From NCBI GenBank assembly GCA_034769895.1, contig CM068375.1, positions 257,346,768 through 257,410,767 on the forward strand: a DNA stretch of 64,000 nt, in the 5' to 3' direction. The DNA is from Magicicada septendecula. Its lineage: Eukaryota; Arthropoda; Insecta; Hemiptera; Cicadidae. Both the position numbers and the translations under genes were made by a program. Shown here piece after piece: positions 1 to 19,300 of this stretch (position 1 is the first letter of the stretch; each line of letters starts with the position of its first letter). Under the pieces are notes generated by a model, which had not been told where the DNA came from, did no database searches, and saw only the letters and a list, made by a program, of their open reading frames with translations.

Positions 1-3000
1 ATTATAAAACTGCTATTAACATTCGATACCCCAAATTGAAAAAAAAATCGGTTCCACTGTAGTATTTTATATTTATTACATGTCAGTTCATGCCTTCCCA
101 ACGGCTGTCTTCCGAGCTGTCAGTTATTCTACTCTTTGATTTTCGTCGTTAACGAATTCTGATCCATTTCTGTGGGCTGAGGTTTCGGATTGATCCGTAA
201 AACCCGGACCCAACGTCCAGATCTGTACGTTGTTTCAAACACAGCTCTGTATTAAGGAAAACATCTCTATTAAGGAAGTGCACAACTGTATTCCTTGTTG
301 AGCTGAAAATGGAATTTTATTCCTGGTGGCGCTGTTCAATTTGTGTTTCAGACTGACTTACTTTTATAAGAAAAAGAAGAAACATACAACACAGTGATCC
401 CGAAGCAGGGTAAGGGCGCTACACGCGTCATCAAACTCGGCCCCATCAAATAACCGTCAGCTTCATCCAAGATACTCTAACAATGACTTTCATGAGGTCA
501 TTTTATAAGACTAGATATTCTGATTTATGAACAGTTCGGTTTTGCTGTTTTCATACTTCCATTAATAACGTAATGGGATTTGCGGAAATCAAACCGCTTT
601 CGTCTTTGACTGTGTATGACAGAAGTACGTATTATAGCTACAGCTATGGAAAATCAAACCACTGGATTATTAAAATTTCCGATTTACAGTTTTATGACTG
701 AGAGTACTAGCTTTTGTGTGAAAGTAAGTAATCAAGTCTATTCCAATAGACGTATCATTGCTGTTGTTATCAAGTGAGATCCTAGGCCCTCTACACTCCT
801 CGGTCTATGCCAACGTCGTATCCAGGAAATCCGGAGTTCACGTAGTCGTATTGTCGGATGATTCAGCAATGTATACTTCCATCATAACGCCAATAAGGGA
901 GTCATGATGCCTATAGCGCCAGTTTGACTCCAACGAAAGGTACAAGAGATTGACAAACTTTAAACCTGTCTACAATCGAATGGACACACAAACACATTAA
1001 CACGGCACACAGACGATTTAGCTAATATAAAATATCACTACAACATAAAACGGTGACTGCAATATACTTCTATCAACCTTTCTATGATACAAGCGAGCAT
1101 CAAAGAATTCTTCAGTTTTTTATTAGAAACCACGTTGAAATTTAATTATAAAAATTATGCTTGTGAATAATTAGATTGTCTAAATAAAATAGCTATTTAC
1201 AAACACTAATTATCTCAACACACGGGAACAATAAAACCTCATGTAGCAATTAAGGTAATTGGAAAAGTTTGTAGTAATTACTGTGTAATTCTAGTTTACC
1301 ACCTGACGCGTTCATCGAACATTCACTTTTGTCCCAATGGTTTTAGTTAGAACATTTGATGTCAATAATTAAAATCAATACTTGTTCTAGTACTAAAATG
1401 TACACAAGAAAATGAAAAAAATACCAATTAAACATTTACTGGTTTACAATGAAATAACGACTAGGAAATGGATAGCAGATAAATAATGGGAGAAACAGAA
1501 AACGAAATCCGATATTCTAAGACCAAAACATTTTATAAAATTTGGTATTATAATTATACCTAACATTTCATTTTGCAGTTGCCAATTATAATCAATTTTG
1601 ATATTAAGTTAACCATTCTTTACATAACACTTTTATAAATGATAACTTAAATTACTTTCTTACGTTAATAATAAATCCTCTTGGTATTATGTATATTACA
1701 ATAATTTTATTCAACATTAAATTATTAATAATTTGACATCTATTTTTATTACATGATACATTTAAGAAAAGTAAACTAAATTGTTCTAATCACGGCATTT
1801 TAAGTAATCACTTATAGATGCCAGAATAACGAAGTCAATTAAGATTTCAACTTCATCTAAATCTCATCACCTTCTTTAATAATTTCATTAAGACTAGTAC
1901 ACTATAGTGGAAAAAGTCGTGAATGTAATTTTTATAAATATTTAATTTTAGAAACGTTTGATCTCTTAAAATGTTTTAGACTGAAACCAATATTTCGTTA
2001 TAAATGGAGGTTTTTATCAAACCTAAAAGAAGTACTCTGATATTTGTAATATGAAAACCATACAAAACGTCTATGTCTATGATTTATTTTTAACTATGAA
2101 GTTATTAGTTTTATAGCTTATTAACAAAATGTAAAGTTGTTGTTTTATATAGTAATCTTTGTTTAATCATTGCACTATTTCCTTGGGAACAGAAGACACA
2201 TGTTTTTTGTAACAAATAAATTAATTTAAAACTTACTGTATGTATGTCTGATATGTCAATGTTAAAAAATGTTCAGTCTAAAACGTTTTCTATGTAGGTA
2301 GAAACGCTACATTTGTGTACAATGAAAGAAAAATGTAATACTACATGTCATCTAATTTAACTTATAATTTGTTCCTTTTTGAAACTTTCAGCTTGGTGTC
2401 TTTGGTTGAGAAATGTGAAAAATTGCTAGATCATTGTTTCGAATTACAGTTCAAAATTTGTAGGTTCAGAAGCAAACAAAATCTCAAAATTTCTTTCACG
2501 TGGTGAGTTACTGGCATAGGCTACTGACTGACAATTTTCTTTGTTTTTTTGCATTTTCTAAACAAGTACATAGATTGTAGTTACTGATATACTGTTTAAA
2601 TTTACTATCTGTCAATTTTATTTAGTTTTGATTATATCTAAATTTTTTCACACGTTTATCATTAATATTTAAATCTACACTTTTGGGAGAGACGGATTTA
2701 TAATATTGTATTGCAGGTTAGGTAGCCATAAGTTCAGATTAAGGCAAGAAGTATTAACAAATACAATCCGTTGTTCTTCTTTAGCTAAAGCACCAAGTAC
2801 ACACTCCGTGAATAAAATTGTTTATTTGAGCTTAACGTTAAACCTACACAATAGTTGAATTAGAAATCTTAAAGAAGGAAAAAAATTTATATTGCATAAA
2901 AATATCGACTGGCCTACACTCTAATCAACTATGATTAAACTATGTGGCAGTAATCAAAACTATAATACCACATTATTTATTTATATTCTAAACTGCCACA

Positions 3001-4929
3001 TTGAGAATTGTTTTAACAAAAAATTTCTTGTTTTGACTTGTGGCAGTTTAGAAGCAGACGTGCGATGTGTTATGCTTGTCAAGTGTTTGCTTATTTTACG
3101 TTTCCTCAGTATTTCCATTAATGTACCAGGCATTTTTATAGGATATAATCAATATTACCTCTGACTGGTGTTACATGAATGTCGGCATCCAACGGTTAAT
3201 ATTAAACAGAAACTAGTGACAATAAAATAATATCAAATTTTATGTAACATGTTAATCCAAATCGACGACAAGGACACGCCTCTGTAACGAAGAAAGATCA
3301 CAAACGTAGATTTGTGTTAAAATATTAAAAAAATAATTTCCCTGTTTTAGAGTTAATATAAAACACATATTCAAGTACTTAAAAGTGTTAATTCTACACC
3401 CACCAGCGGGTGAACTAGCGTAATTGTACGCAACTGAAGAAGTCCTTAATATGTTAAGAATTTAATATTATTATGTCTTTAATATTCTAATGTTTAAGCT
3501 AAGAGCACCAATGATAAGAGGATCAACGAATGAGGACTTTGAAAATCATTCAGCTCACACCCCGCATGTTTAATAACACAGGACGCGCAGTGTATGGACG
3601 AAGAGAGCTTTTGTCTAGGGAACAAAAATATTAATACCACAGTCTGACTCGGAGTTTAAAAAAGTTAATGGAAAAAAATATATGCATGTATCAATGATAT
3701 GGTATTTTCAACGTTGGATGTATTGTCTTTGACGAGTGTATTCATTACACGTGTGTTCTTTATTGTATGTTTTTTTCATAGTACAATGTGTTTGATTACT
3801 CTTACAGAGCTATAGACCTACTTAGTGATATTGTGTAAACAGTGTCAACACCACACACCGTTCCCTGTGACAGAACAATTATGTTAACTCGTATTGGGTA
3901 CACACAGTCAGTTAGCTATATTATATGCTTTTCAAGAAGTAAAGAGGTGCAAATAATTAAAGAGAATTCACGTTTAAACACACGTGTTACTCCTAACGGA
4001 ACGAACATTGTTTGGGATTTAAGGTCGGTTTTCTGTTCTTGCCGTTTAAAACGTTTTTTAGTGGGCCTATATGCTATTTCTAAGGTGTAGAAATTTTATT
4101 CTGATTTTATTACATGTTTAAACTTGCAACAAGTAAAACACGTTGCAACACGTTGCATTAATACACACGTTTCTTAACAATGTGTTTTTTAAAATTGCAT
4201 TGTATAAACAAATTTAATTTAGCCTAAAAGAAAAACATATTTCATTTAAATGAAAGTATGAAACTTTTGTCATACACGAAACCAACTCTTAAAACATAAA
4301 CTTATGCTCCATCTTCGTCTTCTGCGAAATGAAAGAACAAAGTAGGCATCAATTTTTGCCGTGTTTACATTTTTAATATTTATTCTCAGGCCAAACTCCT
4401 TGCTTTCCAGGTTCACCAAATTACTATGTAGTTTTCATATAGGTTCATTTTTTAGTTTCCTTTTTTTAATAAAACAACGTTAAATCATTTGCAAATATCA
4501 GATGTAAAAGTAGATTCCATCTACTTCGGGTCTTCATCTGCAAACAAATTCTTCAACAATACTAAAACAGCTCTTTGGCGTATTTCATTTTCTATTGATA
4601 TTTTATGAAACAACACATGCAGTGAACTGAAAGATGCAAATTTATATCCTCCGTATTTTGCAAGTGGTCACATGATTATAACCCATTAAGAGAAAGGCCT
4701 CAGTTACTTGCTCAACAATTTGTAGAGCGAGGTTGGAAATTAATCTTAAGAAAACTGAACTCTGTATTAAGGGAAGGTGAGGAAAAGTGGATAGAAAGAC
4801 GATAAAATAAGAGGAATCGTTAAATTTATGGGTTTAGAATTTAGCGTACCCAAAAGAGCAACCGCAGTGGAAGAAATAAATAATAAAATTGGTCAGAGAA
4901 GGCAGTGAGCCAAACAGCTACACTCATTG
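1..4929. other. AT-rich intergenic DNA, no gene recognised
   Basis: I see no supported gene in this stretch. Open frames at 2931-3164 and 3842-4090 have no domain-like pattern and lie in AT-rich sequence, so I do not call them. The only coding-like patch is on the minus strand from about 957 down to 838 (contains ESNWRYRHHDSLIGVMMEVY). It continues past in-frame stops towards 780 and looks like a decayed repeat, but I cannot name the family. The first 480 bases are less AT-rich than what follows and contain short inverted pieces, but no convincing exon. Confidence 0.6.
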
Positions 4930-5019
4930 GGACGAAACCACACAAATTCTTGGTTAAGCTGATGATGTAGCCATTATAAGTAGAAACAAAAACTCTTTGG
5001 AAGAAGCTGTAGTTAATAA

Positions 5020-5479
5020 TGTTACGTCGGTCTCACTGATCGTCGTATGGTACAGTGGAAACAAATTACAGCACCAATGAAGTCACTAATCACCAGCTTT
5101 AATTGATCACAAATAACAGTTTGTAATGAACAAGTTATTCAACAAGCTTATACTCGTACAACAATTCAAATTAAATTTGTCCACATCCAATAATAATGTC
5201 AACTAATAGAATAAACCACAATAATAACTTTTCACTAATAACCACTTGTGACGCACTCAGTAAATCGCCCGAAATAAACTGAATGACAAAGTCAGCTGCT
5301 GTTGTATAAAAAAGATAGCACAAGTGTTCTAGAATAATCCGTAATATGAGACAACAGGCACTCGAAAACTGTAGAGCGTACTTAATGCGGCCTTGAAGAA
5401 TCACGCACCTGCTGGGCTAGGCGAGATACGTGTAGAACAACGTTCTCCATTGTACGGGAACGTTCAGTATTGCGTAACA
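5020..5479 (-). repeat. Diverged solo LTR related to the LTR at 28446-29019
   Basis: It starts TGTTACGTCGG and ends TGCGTAACA, matching the start (TGTTACGACGG) and end (TTGCAACA) of the Gypsy LTR at 28.4-29.0 kb. Shared internal stretches include TACAGTGGAAACAAA, AAGTCACTAATCACCAG, AATGTCAACTAATA and CTAATAACCACTTG, in the same order. There is no internal retroelement sequence beside it, so it is a solo LTR left by recombination. It lies inside the dead LINE reverse transcriptase. The relative order and orientation match the minus-strand element at 28-40 kb. Confidence 0.75.
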
Positions 5480-5796
5480 ATATCGTATATCGAGGCAATG
5501 GCGAGAGGACTGAAAATAAATTATAATAAAATAAAATACATGGAAGTAACAAGAACATCATGTAATAGAGAAACTACACAATTCGAAAATCGTTAATTTG
5601 AACACGCAAATGAATTTTTCTACCTAGGCTCACAAATAAACTACACTAACACTACAAGCAATGATATCCAAGCGAAAATCCTTAGTGGTGACCGATGTTG
5701 CCTACGCCTACTCAGAATTAATGAAGTCTAAAGCATTGAGCAAATCTTTAAAATTAAATCCTGAAATTCGTAGTTAGCGTAAATCAATGAATTTCG

Positions 5797-6298
5797 CCGG
5801 TGACGGGTTTGTAAGGATCGGTTAAAAAATTACACAAATTTTAACTTATTTGTGTCGAGGTTTCGACAATGTTTATTGCCATTATCAGGACCTGTGTGTG
5901 AATACAAAAGAAATGTCAAACACAACAGAAGAATTATTCGAGTGAATGTGTTTGTATATGTGAGTGTGTGCGCGTGCGCATGTGTGTATCCTTGTATAAG
6001 TAAGGGAGTTAAGACAGTTTGTTTTACATCATCAAATGTTTTCTTAAAAGACAACGAGAAAATTATAATTTCACTTAATATCACAGAACTTAATTTATAC
6101 AATATTACAATTTAAATTACTCATACACACTCACGCACACAAAGAGGTTCACTGAAATAATAATTCTGTTGTGTTTGACATTTCTTTTGTATTCATATAC
6201 AGGTCCTGATTATGACAATAAACATTGTCGAAATCTCGACACAAATAATTTAAAATTTGTGTTATTTTTTACCAATCCTCACAACCCCTTCACCAGGG
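5797..6298. mobile_element. Fold-back MITE (about 500 bp, long inverted arms)
   Basis: The left arm (about 5797-5930) and the reverse complement of the right arm (about 6160-6298) match over more than 100 bases. Both contain CACAAATTTTAA, TTATTTGTGTCGAG, TTTCGACAATG, AGGACCTG and AAAGAAATGTCAAACACAACA. The outer ends are less well conserved (GGTGACGGGTTTGTAAGGAT against GGTGAAGGGGTTGTGAGGAT). No transposase is present. It interrupts the LINE fragment, so it is the younger insertion. Confidence 0.8.
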
Positions 6299-6625
6299 AA
6301 AAAAATTAAAATTAAAATTATTCAAAACATAATTAGACCAGTTGTAACATGTGCTTATAAACCATAGGTATTAACACTAAAAGAGGAACAATAACACAAT
6401 ATTTGAACGAAAGATACTGAGAAAACGTTTTAGACTAGTGCAAATTACAATTAATGTAGAATACGAAGGAATCAAGTAATAAATAACCCGATATACGAAG
6501 CTGACATAGTAAGTAGCAGAAGGACACAGTTTATAAACAGTAGAAGGATAGCCTGGCTAGAAGACACAATGAGGATGAAAGAACACAGAATTCCCGAAAA
6601 AACAAAAATGGATTTATGATAATAT

Positions 6626-7111
6626 TAATGACAAGAGGTTACTGAATTAAGTGGGCTTTTGATAGAAATGGTTAATTCAAGTTAACTTTGGTTATGTCGC
6701 TTGATCGAGCTTTATCAAATCGGTGTCGTATCGAGTTATTTACACATTTACACGTTACCCTTCATATCTACCTATTAATATTAAATTTTGTCCTAACCAG
6801 AAATATCAATAAAGTGAACGGAACAAACAATTTTATGAGGCATTAGTATAGTAATGTATCTCAATAGTTAGGGTATTGCAAAAAAAGCTGTTTTAGAGAA
6901 TTACTTGCATAAAAATTCTACGTAAAACCAATAATACAGAACAATGAAAGCTTCTACAGTATGTCAACAGATGCATTAATAAAGCCGTAATGTTTGTACA
7001 GATGCAATACGTTGCTTCCAATTCAGACAATTCGCTGAAACAATAACGCCAATCACACGTTTTCTAAAATCTTTTCCCCTACAATTGTTGTTGTCCATTC
7101 AACTTACACTG
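6626..7111. other. Intergenic sequence upstream of the cysteine-rich gene
   Basis: AT-rich sequence without a convincing open frame. It probably holds the distal promoter of the gene starting at 7175, but I cannot point to specific sites. Confidence 0.4.
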
Positions 7112-7139
7112 TATAAAAGAAGTCAGCATTTGTCACGTG
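7112..7139 (+). promoter_or_regulatory. TATA box and E-box of the cysteine-rich secreted gene
   Basis: TATAAAAG at 7112-7119 lies 63 bases before the start codon at 7175, which puts a transcription start near 7140 and leaves a short leader of about 35 bases. A perfect CACGTG E-box occupies 7134-7139. The start codon has a good context (CACCATG). No competing ATG lies between the expected start site and 7175. Confidence 0.6.
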
Positions 7140-7174
7140 CTTCTAACATCCGACAAGAGGAGCAGACCATCACC

Positions 7175-13003
<5,829 letters not shown>

Positions 13004-13073
13004 AACCGTTCATACGGCCTCCGCTGTCGTTTAACGTGCCATGGATGAAATTAATTCTGTGTACGCTAAAATG

Positions 13074-13079
13074 AATAAA
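13074..13079 (+). terminator. Poly(A) signal of the cysteine-rich gene
   Basis: AATAAA 71 bases after the stop codon, at a normal distance for a short arthropod 3' UTR. Confidence 0.6.
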
Positions 13080-16000
13080 ATTATGTTGAGATTATTAAGC
13101 TGAACAACTTTTAAATAAAAAAATAATGATGCTAAAATTATCTGGTAGAAATCTAATATTCTTAAGGTATTTTTCTTTTCCAGTCAGACATCACGTCAAT
13201 ATTCTCATTGATGATTAATTTATTTTTGAAGAAGACTGTTATCCCAGATCCTAAGCTTGTTCATTCGCAAGGAGGGCAAAACTTTCGGATCGTGTAGGTT
13301 ATGAATCAGTAAACCGAAATGTATTTAAATCAGTGGAGATAGTATATAAGCACAGCACGTGAACATGTCGCTGTTTATTTATCCTGTGTTGAGTTATTTA
13401 GTAAAAAAGAATAAGGAAATAAAGGTAAAGAATAACGTACACTAACTTTGAAGATTACCTTACCACACTATGTAAGGGTACAAACTGAGTTATAAGTGTG
13501 TTGTGTGTTTAAATATTACTCTGTTGTTTGTATTTACAACAATAATCAAGGAATTTTGTAACCATTTCTACTAGTTTCAACAAGATTTTATTCTGTTTGT
13601 TCTTTTCTTCTATATACATTAAGCAGCACTACAAAATTCCGTGAGTGAATTTTATGAACTTTTATCCCTAAGAGCACTATGAAATCAAAGTGCGTTTTTA
13701 GGCCCCCAGATATATTTGCTTGTACAAATAAGTAGCTTGGGTAAAATAACATTTGGAATAATAAGAAACTAAACAGTAATGCTGAATGTAATGTCAAGCA
13801 GCCTAACATTACCTGCGTTATATTGACTGCACAGAAATTACTAAAAAACACCAATTCAAATACTGTGGTTAGCAGATTCGTAAAGCGTTGCATTAATGAC
13901 AAGAGTTGATAAGTCAAGGAATCAAATCAGAGAAGGAAAGTGTCAAAATATATTACAATAATGTACATGAAAGACAGTAGAATTACACCAATTATGAGTT
14001 CTGTTAACAATTTCCGTGTTACTATTGTAAAAAAAAAGTGTAATGTTTCAAATGAAGAACGCACATAAACCATTGAAAATATTAAACTCTATGTATAAAA
14101 TATTATATTTCAATTGAAGTTTTTTATTCATTACTAATTTAAATCAGACACATTAGTACTAATATACAAAACCTAAAATAAACCATGGAATCAAGAATAT
14201 CTTGAAAGTAAAACAAAGTAAAAGATAGGTGTAATATTAAAACATTATGAATTCCTTCAAATAATTAAATTAAGAAAACACTATTAATAAATCACAAAAT
14301 GTATTAATAAATTTAACAAAAATATTTCACTTCAAATTTAAAGGAAAAATGTATGTAGAATATAAAGTGATGTTTTCAATTTGTTTCTTCTGCAAGTAGT
14401 ATAACTTCGTATATTCTTTTTATTAATTAAAAGAATATAATTAAAATAATATACGAAATTATTCTACTTGCAGAAGAAACAAATTATATAATTACTGCAA
14501 GAAACATCGAGTTACTTATATAGAAAATGATAATATAAAGTGTAATACATAATCTCTTCAAAATATCAATTTGAAAGTATCACCTAAAACTAACAATATA
14601 GTTCATTACATTGTTTTTACTTGCATGTTCCATAAGGAAATGGAAGTATGATGATGGCAAAAAAAATCGTGTTCGAGATAAGGGCTGCTTCTGATTGTAC
14701 TACCCTCAAAACATGAAGAAAAGTAATTTTCCGAAAAGTGTCTGTGTACATGTGTGTCTGTGTGTAGAATTTTTTCTATGGCGAACGGTAACTGCTGCAA
14801 ATTATAACAGAATCAAATATTTTTTTTGCATATGTGCCTGAATTGTAGAGGACTCAAGGCCTATTGATTTTGGTGAAGATCGGTTAAGGGGAAAGGGTAG
14901 TTTACCTTTACTTTACGTTTTATGTTTTAACAAGACTAAAGTACTTAATTTTGATAAACAATCATGAAAAGAAGGGCATAATAATCAACTGTAGAAAGGC
15001 AGATAAAATATGTATAATGAAAAGGGTAGGTGAAGGGGGAGGGGTTAATTTTCTATAAATAAAAATGATAGTTGAAGAGAGAGGGGATAATTTTTTATAT
15101 GTGTACTACGTTATCGGTAACAAAGAAGTAGTTTGTTGTTAAAACTCCTTCCCGGGCTGTTTTGCCGTAGTCCAATGTTTTCTGCAAAACCAGACGTTTC
15201 GGCATGCCATCATCATCAGTCAAAATCGAGTGCGCTATCGTTAGTGACCACAGTACTGTGGTTAAGGCTGAAGAAGAAGTAGAAAGAAATAGTTTCTATG
15301 GACATATTTCATTTCGAAAATGATTTTAAATATAAATCTTAGAACATGGAAGTCACGTGTGTTCCTCCATACCCATATTTAGAATCTTGAAATCTTAATT
15401 TTATAAAAAAGAAACCCAACAAAAATTTTTCTTGTGATACAATCCGAATCTTATCAAATATAAATAAATAAACTCCTAGGAAATTATTTTCAGTTCTTAT
15501 GTAATTTTTCCTTTTATTTATTGAAAACTGGTGTTATAAAGTGTCGGCTACGTTATAACCCAGGGAACCCGTGATAATTGACTCTGGCCAATTATACAGG
15601 CTGCCTACGTTGTAACAAACTGACAATTAAACACATCACTAACAATAATTATAAGTACTCTAATAAAAGGAAACAGGGGAGGGAATTTTGCTGATTTATG
15701 CACTCAATTTAGTATGTAACAAAGATGACATCCCTTTATTTACGTATGATTGATAATACATTACAAATAAAATTTTTACTTACACAGAAATTGTAAAGGG
15801 GTTTTCTATATTAAAAATGATCATACAGATAGTGTATTTACCTTGGATCCCAGTCTCTTTAAACTAGTTAGGAATTTTCACATTTACTCTACTTCTTTAG
15901 TCAATTACATTATTACTTAAAATACCATTTGAAGAATGGTTTCATTTAGTTGTGCGATGTTTCAAAGCTACATCACAAGAGTTATGTTACAACGTATGAT

Positions 16001-16142
16001 TTCTGAAATTACTTGTTACACCATTGTAATGCTTAACGCTTAGAGATTGTCATTTAAAAGTCTTTTTCATTTAAAATTACTTATATTTTAAAAGATACAT
16101 TATTCACGGAAGACGAGCTTCCGCGTCACCTCTAGTTAAATG
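13080..16142. other. AT-rich intergenic DNA with one short palindrome
   Basis: No supported gene. A hairpin-forming inverted repeat occupies about 14378-14489 (arms contain TTTGTTTCTTCTGCAAGTAG and its complement). At 15170-15260 a short GC-richer patch contains, on the minus strand, CTGATGATGATGGCATGCC followed by GAAACGTC, similar in layout to motifs in the two intron MITEs; it is probably a repeat fragment. The open frames at 13588-13917 and 14606-14800 (minus) have no recognisable pattern. Confidence 0.55.
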
Positions 16143-16318
16143 TTATCTGTCCATGTCCTGCCGCGTGATTCTTCTGTACTCTCTTAGTAGTGGGTTGTCA
16201 TCGTGGTAGTCTTTCCAGTGGATGTCCTCGGAGTCAACTAATGATGAAGTGGATGTTATGGTGTCATCTAGCATGAAGTCGTCCTGTTTCTCAGCGGTCG
16301 TGTATATGCAGTTGAGGT
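16143..16318 (-). CDS. Probable terminal coding exon of an unidentified host gene
   Basis: On the minus strand an open frame of 58 codons stands out from AT-rich surroundings by balanced base use. It contains TAEKQDDFMLDDTITSTSSL and later HWKDYHDDNPLLREYRRITR, and ends TAA at 16143-16145. It must begin after an in-frame stop, and an AG directly precedes the coding part at 16319-16320, so it reads as a last exon entered with two bases of a split codon. The acceptor lacks a good pyrimidine tract. The acidic, serine/threonine-rich and then basic sequence could be a cytoplasmic tail, but I cannot name the gene. I could not find its upstream exons, which would lie at higher coordinates. Confidence 0.45.
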
Positions 16319-19300
16319 CTTAGTCTTCACTATTCACATTTATTCACATCACATTTGTAATAGCACAGTAGTATTGGAGTTTACATATTCGTTTCACATT
16401 ACGATGGAATTACACATAACTTGAACCATATTTTTTTTATAGGAGATGTCACCTTACACACTTATTTTCTTCTTTCACATCTTTGTGTTAAAACACACTA
16501 CATTTTAGTTACATAGATCTATATCTCCACACTATTAGTGGAAGCTAATAACAAAAAAAATAAACATTTTTGTGCAGAGCCCCGCTTGGAGCTGTTTACA
16601 GATTGAAAGTCGCATCTCAAGTCCTACATTGTTACAACAGGAAAATTGTAACGACGCGAAGTGAATACTCCGCCATAATATAGTTCCAACTTTTAATTAG
16701 TAATACAGTCTTACAGTTCGACAAAATAAACAATCGAGGCTTTGCTTGTCTACAGAATTTATTACAACTACTACTAGTGACTTTGAATTATTAATTATTT
16801 ACATTATCGTTTACAGGTATTTTTTATTTAATGCCGGGTCGGTATGCAAGTTGGATCCGGTATACACAGGTCATAGCATGATAAATTTAATAAAGGGTTA
16901 ACAGTTTCATTTTTAACTTTTGCTTTCTCATTTTTAATTAATTATTTTAGTTAAATTCCCTTTTTAATTCTCATTACTATTATGAGTTAGTTCAGGGGTA
17001 TTTGGTTTAATAGTGCGATTTAATGGTTTTCACTAAGTTCCCATTTTATATTTTTATTATTATTATTTTTTTATTTGTTTTAAATTTAAATCGTCACAGT
17101 GTAACGATGTAAACGTAAACCATAATAGTTGACGTCTTTTATGTGAGTAGTGGCTCATCCATTTAGCCTTGATGCATATCGGACTGATATGAACCTTTCA
17201 AACTACAATTAGCAGTAGACATAAAGAGTTAGGCTAAAACCTTAAAACACTTTAATAGGTCTTCTACTTTCGCTTTTTTCATGGATGCTCGTGTAATTTA
17301 TTTATTGACAGGGACTTAAATTTACTTAAATAACCCAGGGGCAATACATTTGTTTTATTTTGTATAATTACTAAATAAAATACAAATAGTATGTTTTTAC
17401 GTTAAGTCCTTTTGACTACGATATAAACGACAGATATGTTAGGAAAAGTACCAAAATACATGGGATTACAATAAATTACAAAGTGTCTTAACAAGATTAT
17501 ATTAATAGTTTACAATGTTCAGTGTCTAGATTATGTTGATTTAAGTGTTTTTAAGGTATAGTTCACTTTAGGTGATAGTATTATTCTATAGTACTAGTTT
17601 TTATACTGAAAATAATATTATTCATTGATTATTTTCACCATGAAAGTTCAAAATTGTTTTGATTAAAAGTGTAAACAATGTCTTTGAAAAGAGTAGCCTA
17701 GGCTTTACTGAAAATCGTTCAGTTTAGTTATTTATCAATAAATACTTCTCTTCCTGGATAGGTTGATGGTAATTCATCATAGATTCCTTGGTTGACTTCT
17801 TTATAATAATGTTGTACTTCTTTCTTCTATTTATTTTTATTTAGTAGTATTATTTAACTTTCTTTAAGTTCATAAATATGAAATTTACTATATCTTAGAT
17901 TAGTTACTCTTATTTCAAAATCAACCTTTCTCTTGTAGATCCAATAATGTACTTCTTCCTTTAATTTATAACATCTCAGTTGCTAAGGCCTATCTTAACT
18001 TTTATTGGTTTGAAAATGTAACATTTTATGTTACTATGGAGCTCTATGAGCATCAACGTAAACAAACATCTAATATCTTATCTTTCATTTTCTTTAAACT
18101 GTTTTAATGTTTTTATAAGATCTTTTATCTTCACTTTATTAGTTTCTTTGATTTTCTGATAAAACACTGATTATTTTGACATCACTTTTGACTATCTTCT
18201 ATTTCATTTTTCTTGAGTTGCCATATTACACTTTTAATTCTTTGTCCCAAAATTATTTATTATTAGTTTTTCTTGTACTTTTCACTTCATTAAAACTATT
18301 GGACACAATTAGTCATAATATATCTTAACCTGACATTGTTTATTTTAATTTTAATATAAATTCTTATTCAAAATCCTTTAACTATCTAAGCTTAATGTGC
18401 CTAGTTTTACAAATCTCTATTACTATTATTTCTTTTTGGTACTTTCCTATTAATATTAACATTTGTGTTATTAATATTATTACATATATTATTAATCAAT
18501 ATATAGCCAAACTAATTACTAATAACTATTAGTAATATATGACAATTCCTCTTAACTTTCTGTATACAATACAGTTTTTATAAATACAACAAAACACTAT
18601 AAGTAAGTTCTAAAACATTGTCCTCCTTACTTATTATTATTAAGATTCCTTTAACTGTAATAAACATAATTACTAGAGTCGTCGTTATCATGAATAAAAT
18701 AATAAAATAAACAGCATTTAATTAAATAGTTAAGTAATTATTTCTTGAAACAAAACTATCATGTTTCTTGGTACTTTTGGCAGGAGTAATAAAGTATATT
18801 TATGTTAACAAGATGCTTGGCAGAATGTCATGTAACAATATATATCAAATAAAACAAAGGACGGTTATTAATGTTCAGTACTAATTTAGTAGTGTCCAGA
18901 TTCGCTAATCATTTATCATTTAAGTACAAAATATGTTATTATTAAAAAGTTTGCTCCGGCTATAAATCAATTACAACTCAGCGGTTGGCTGGGCAGTTGA
19001 CTAAAACAGCATGGATGCTAGCATTAATTTTTTACACAATTCATTCAGTCAAAGAGTTCTTTTGATTACGAAAAAATAAACAAGATGTTATTAAAGTACA
19101 CAACCTTACATCAGTGTTACTTAAATACTATGCAGGTTTACATACAATTCGGTTCTTAGTGTTTAAAAATTGTGTCAACCTTTCAGGCATCGCACATAGG
19201 TTAAGGTATAGTTTACATACAATTTAATAAATATTTTCAATTAATCCTTGAAAGAATTTAGTATACCAAGTTCGGAGTGAGAGTTATTGTGTTGTGAAAA

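Larger units (their letters stand above)
4930..6625 (+). pseudogene. Decayed non-LTR retrotransposon reverse transcriptase (LINE), interrupted twice
   Basis: Three plus-strand pieces read as one reverse transcriptase tail. Piece 1 (about 4930-5019) has TTQILG, then a stop, then ADDVAIISRNKNSLEEAV, the catalytic A-x-D-D box of insect LINEs. Piece 2 (about 5480-5780) has GLKINYNKIKYMEV and NEFFYLGSQINY, typical of the thumb region. Piece 3 (about 6300-6620) has RPVVT, then FERKILRK-like and RRIAWLEDTMRMKEHRIPEK, the C-terminal region of the same proteins, with several stops. A solo LTR sits between pieces 1 and 2, and a fold-back MITE between 2 and 3. The copy lacks its 5' half and is long dead. 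The clade is uncertain. Confidence 0.7.
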
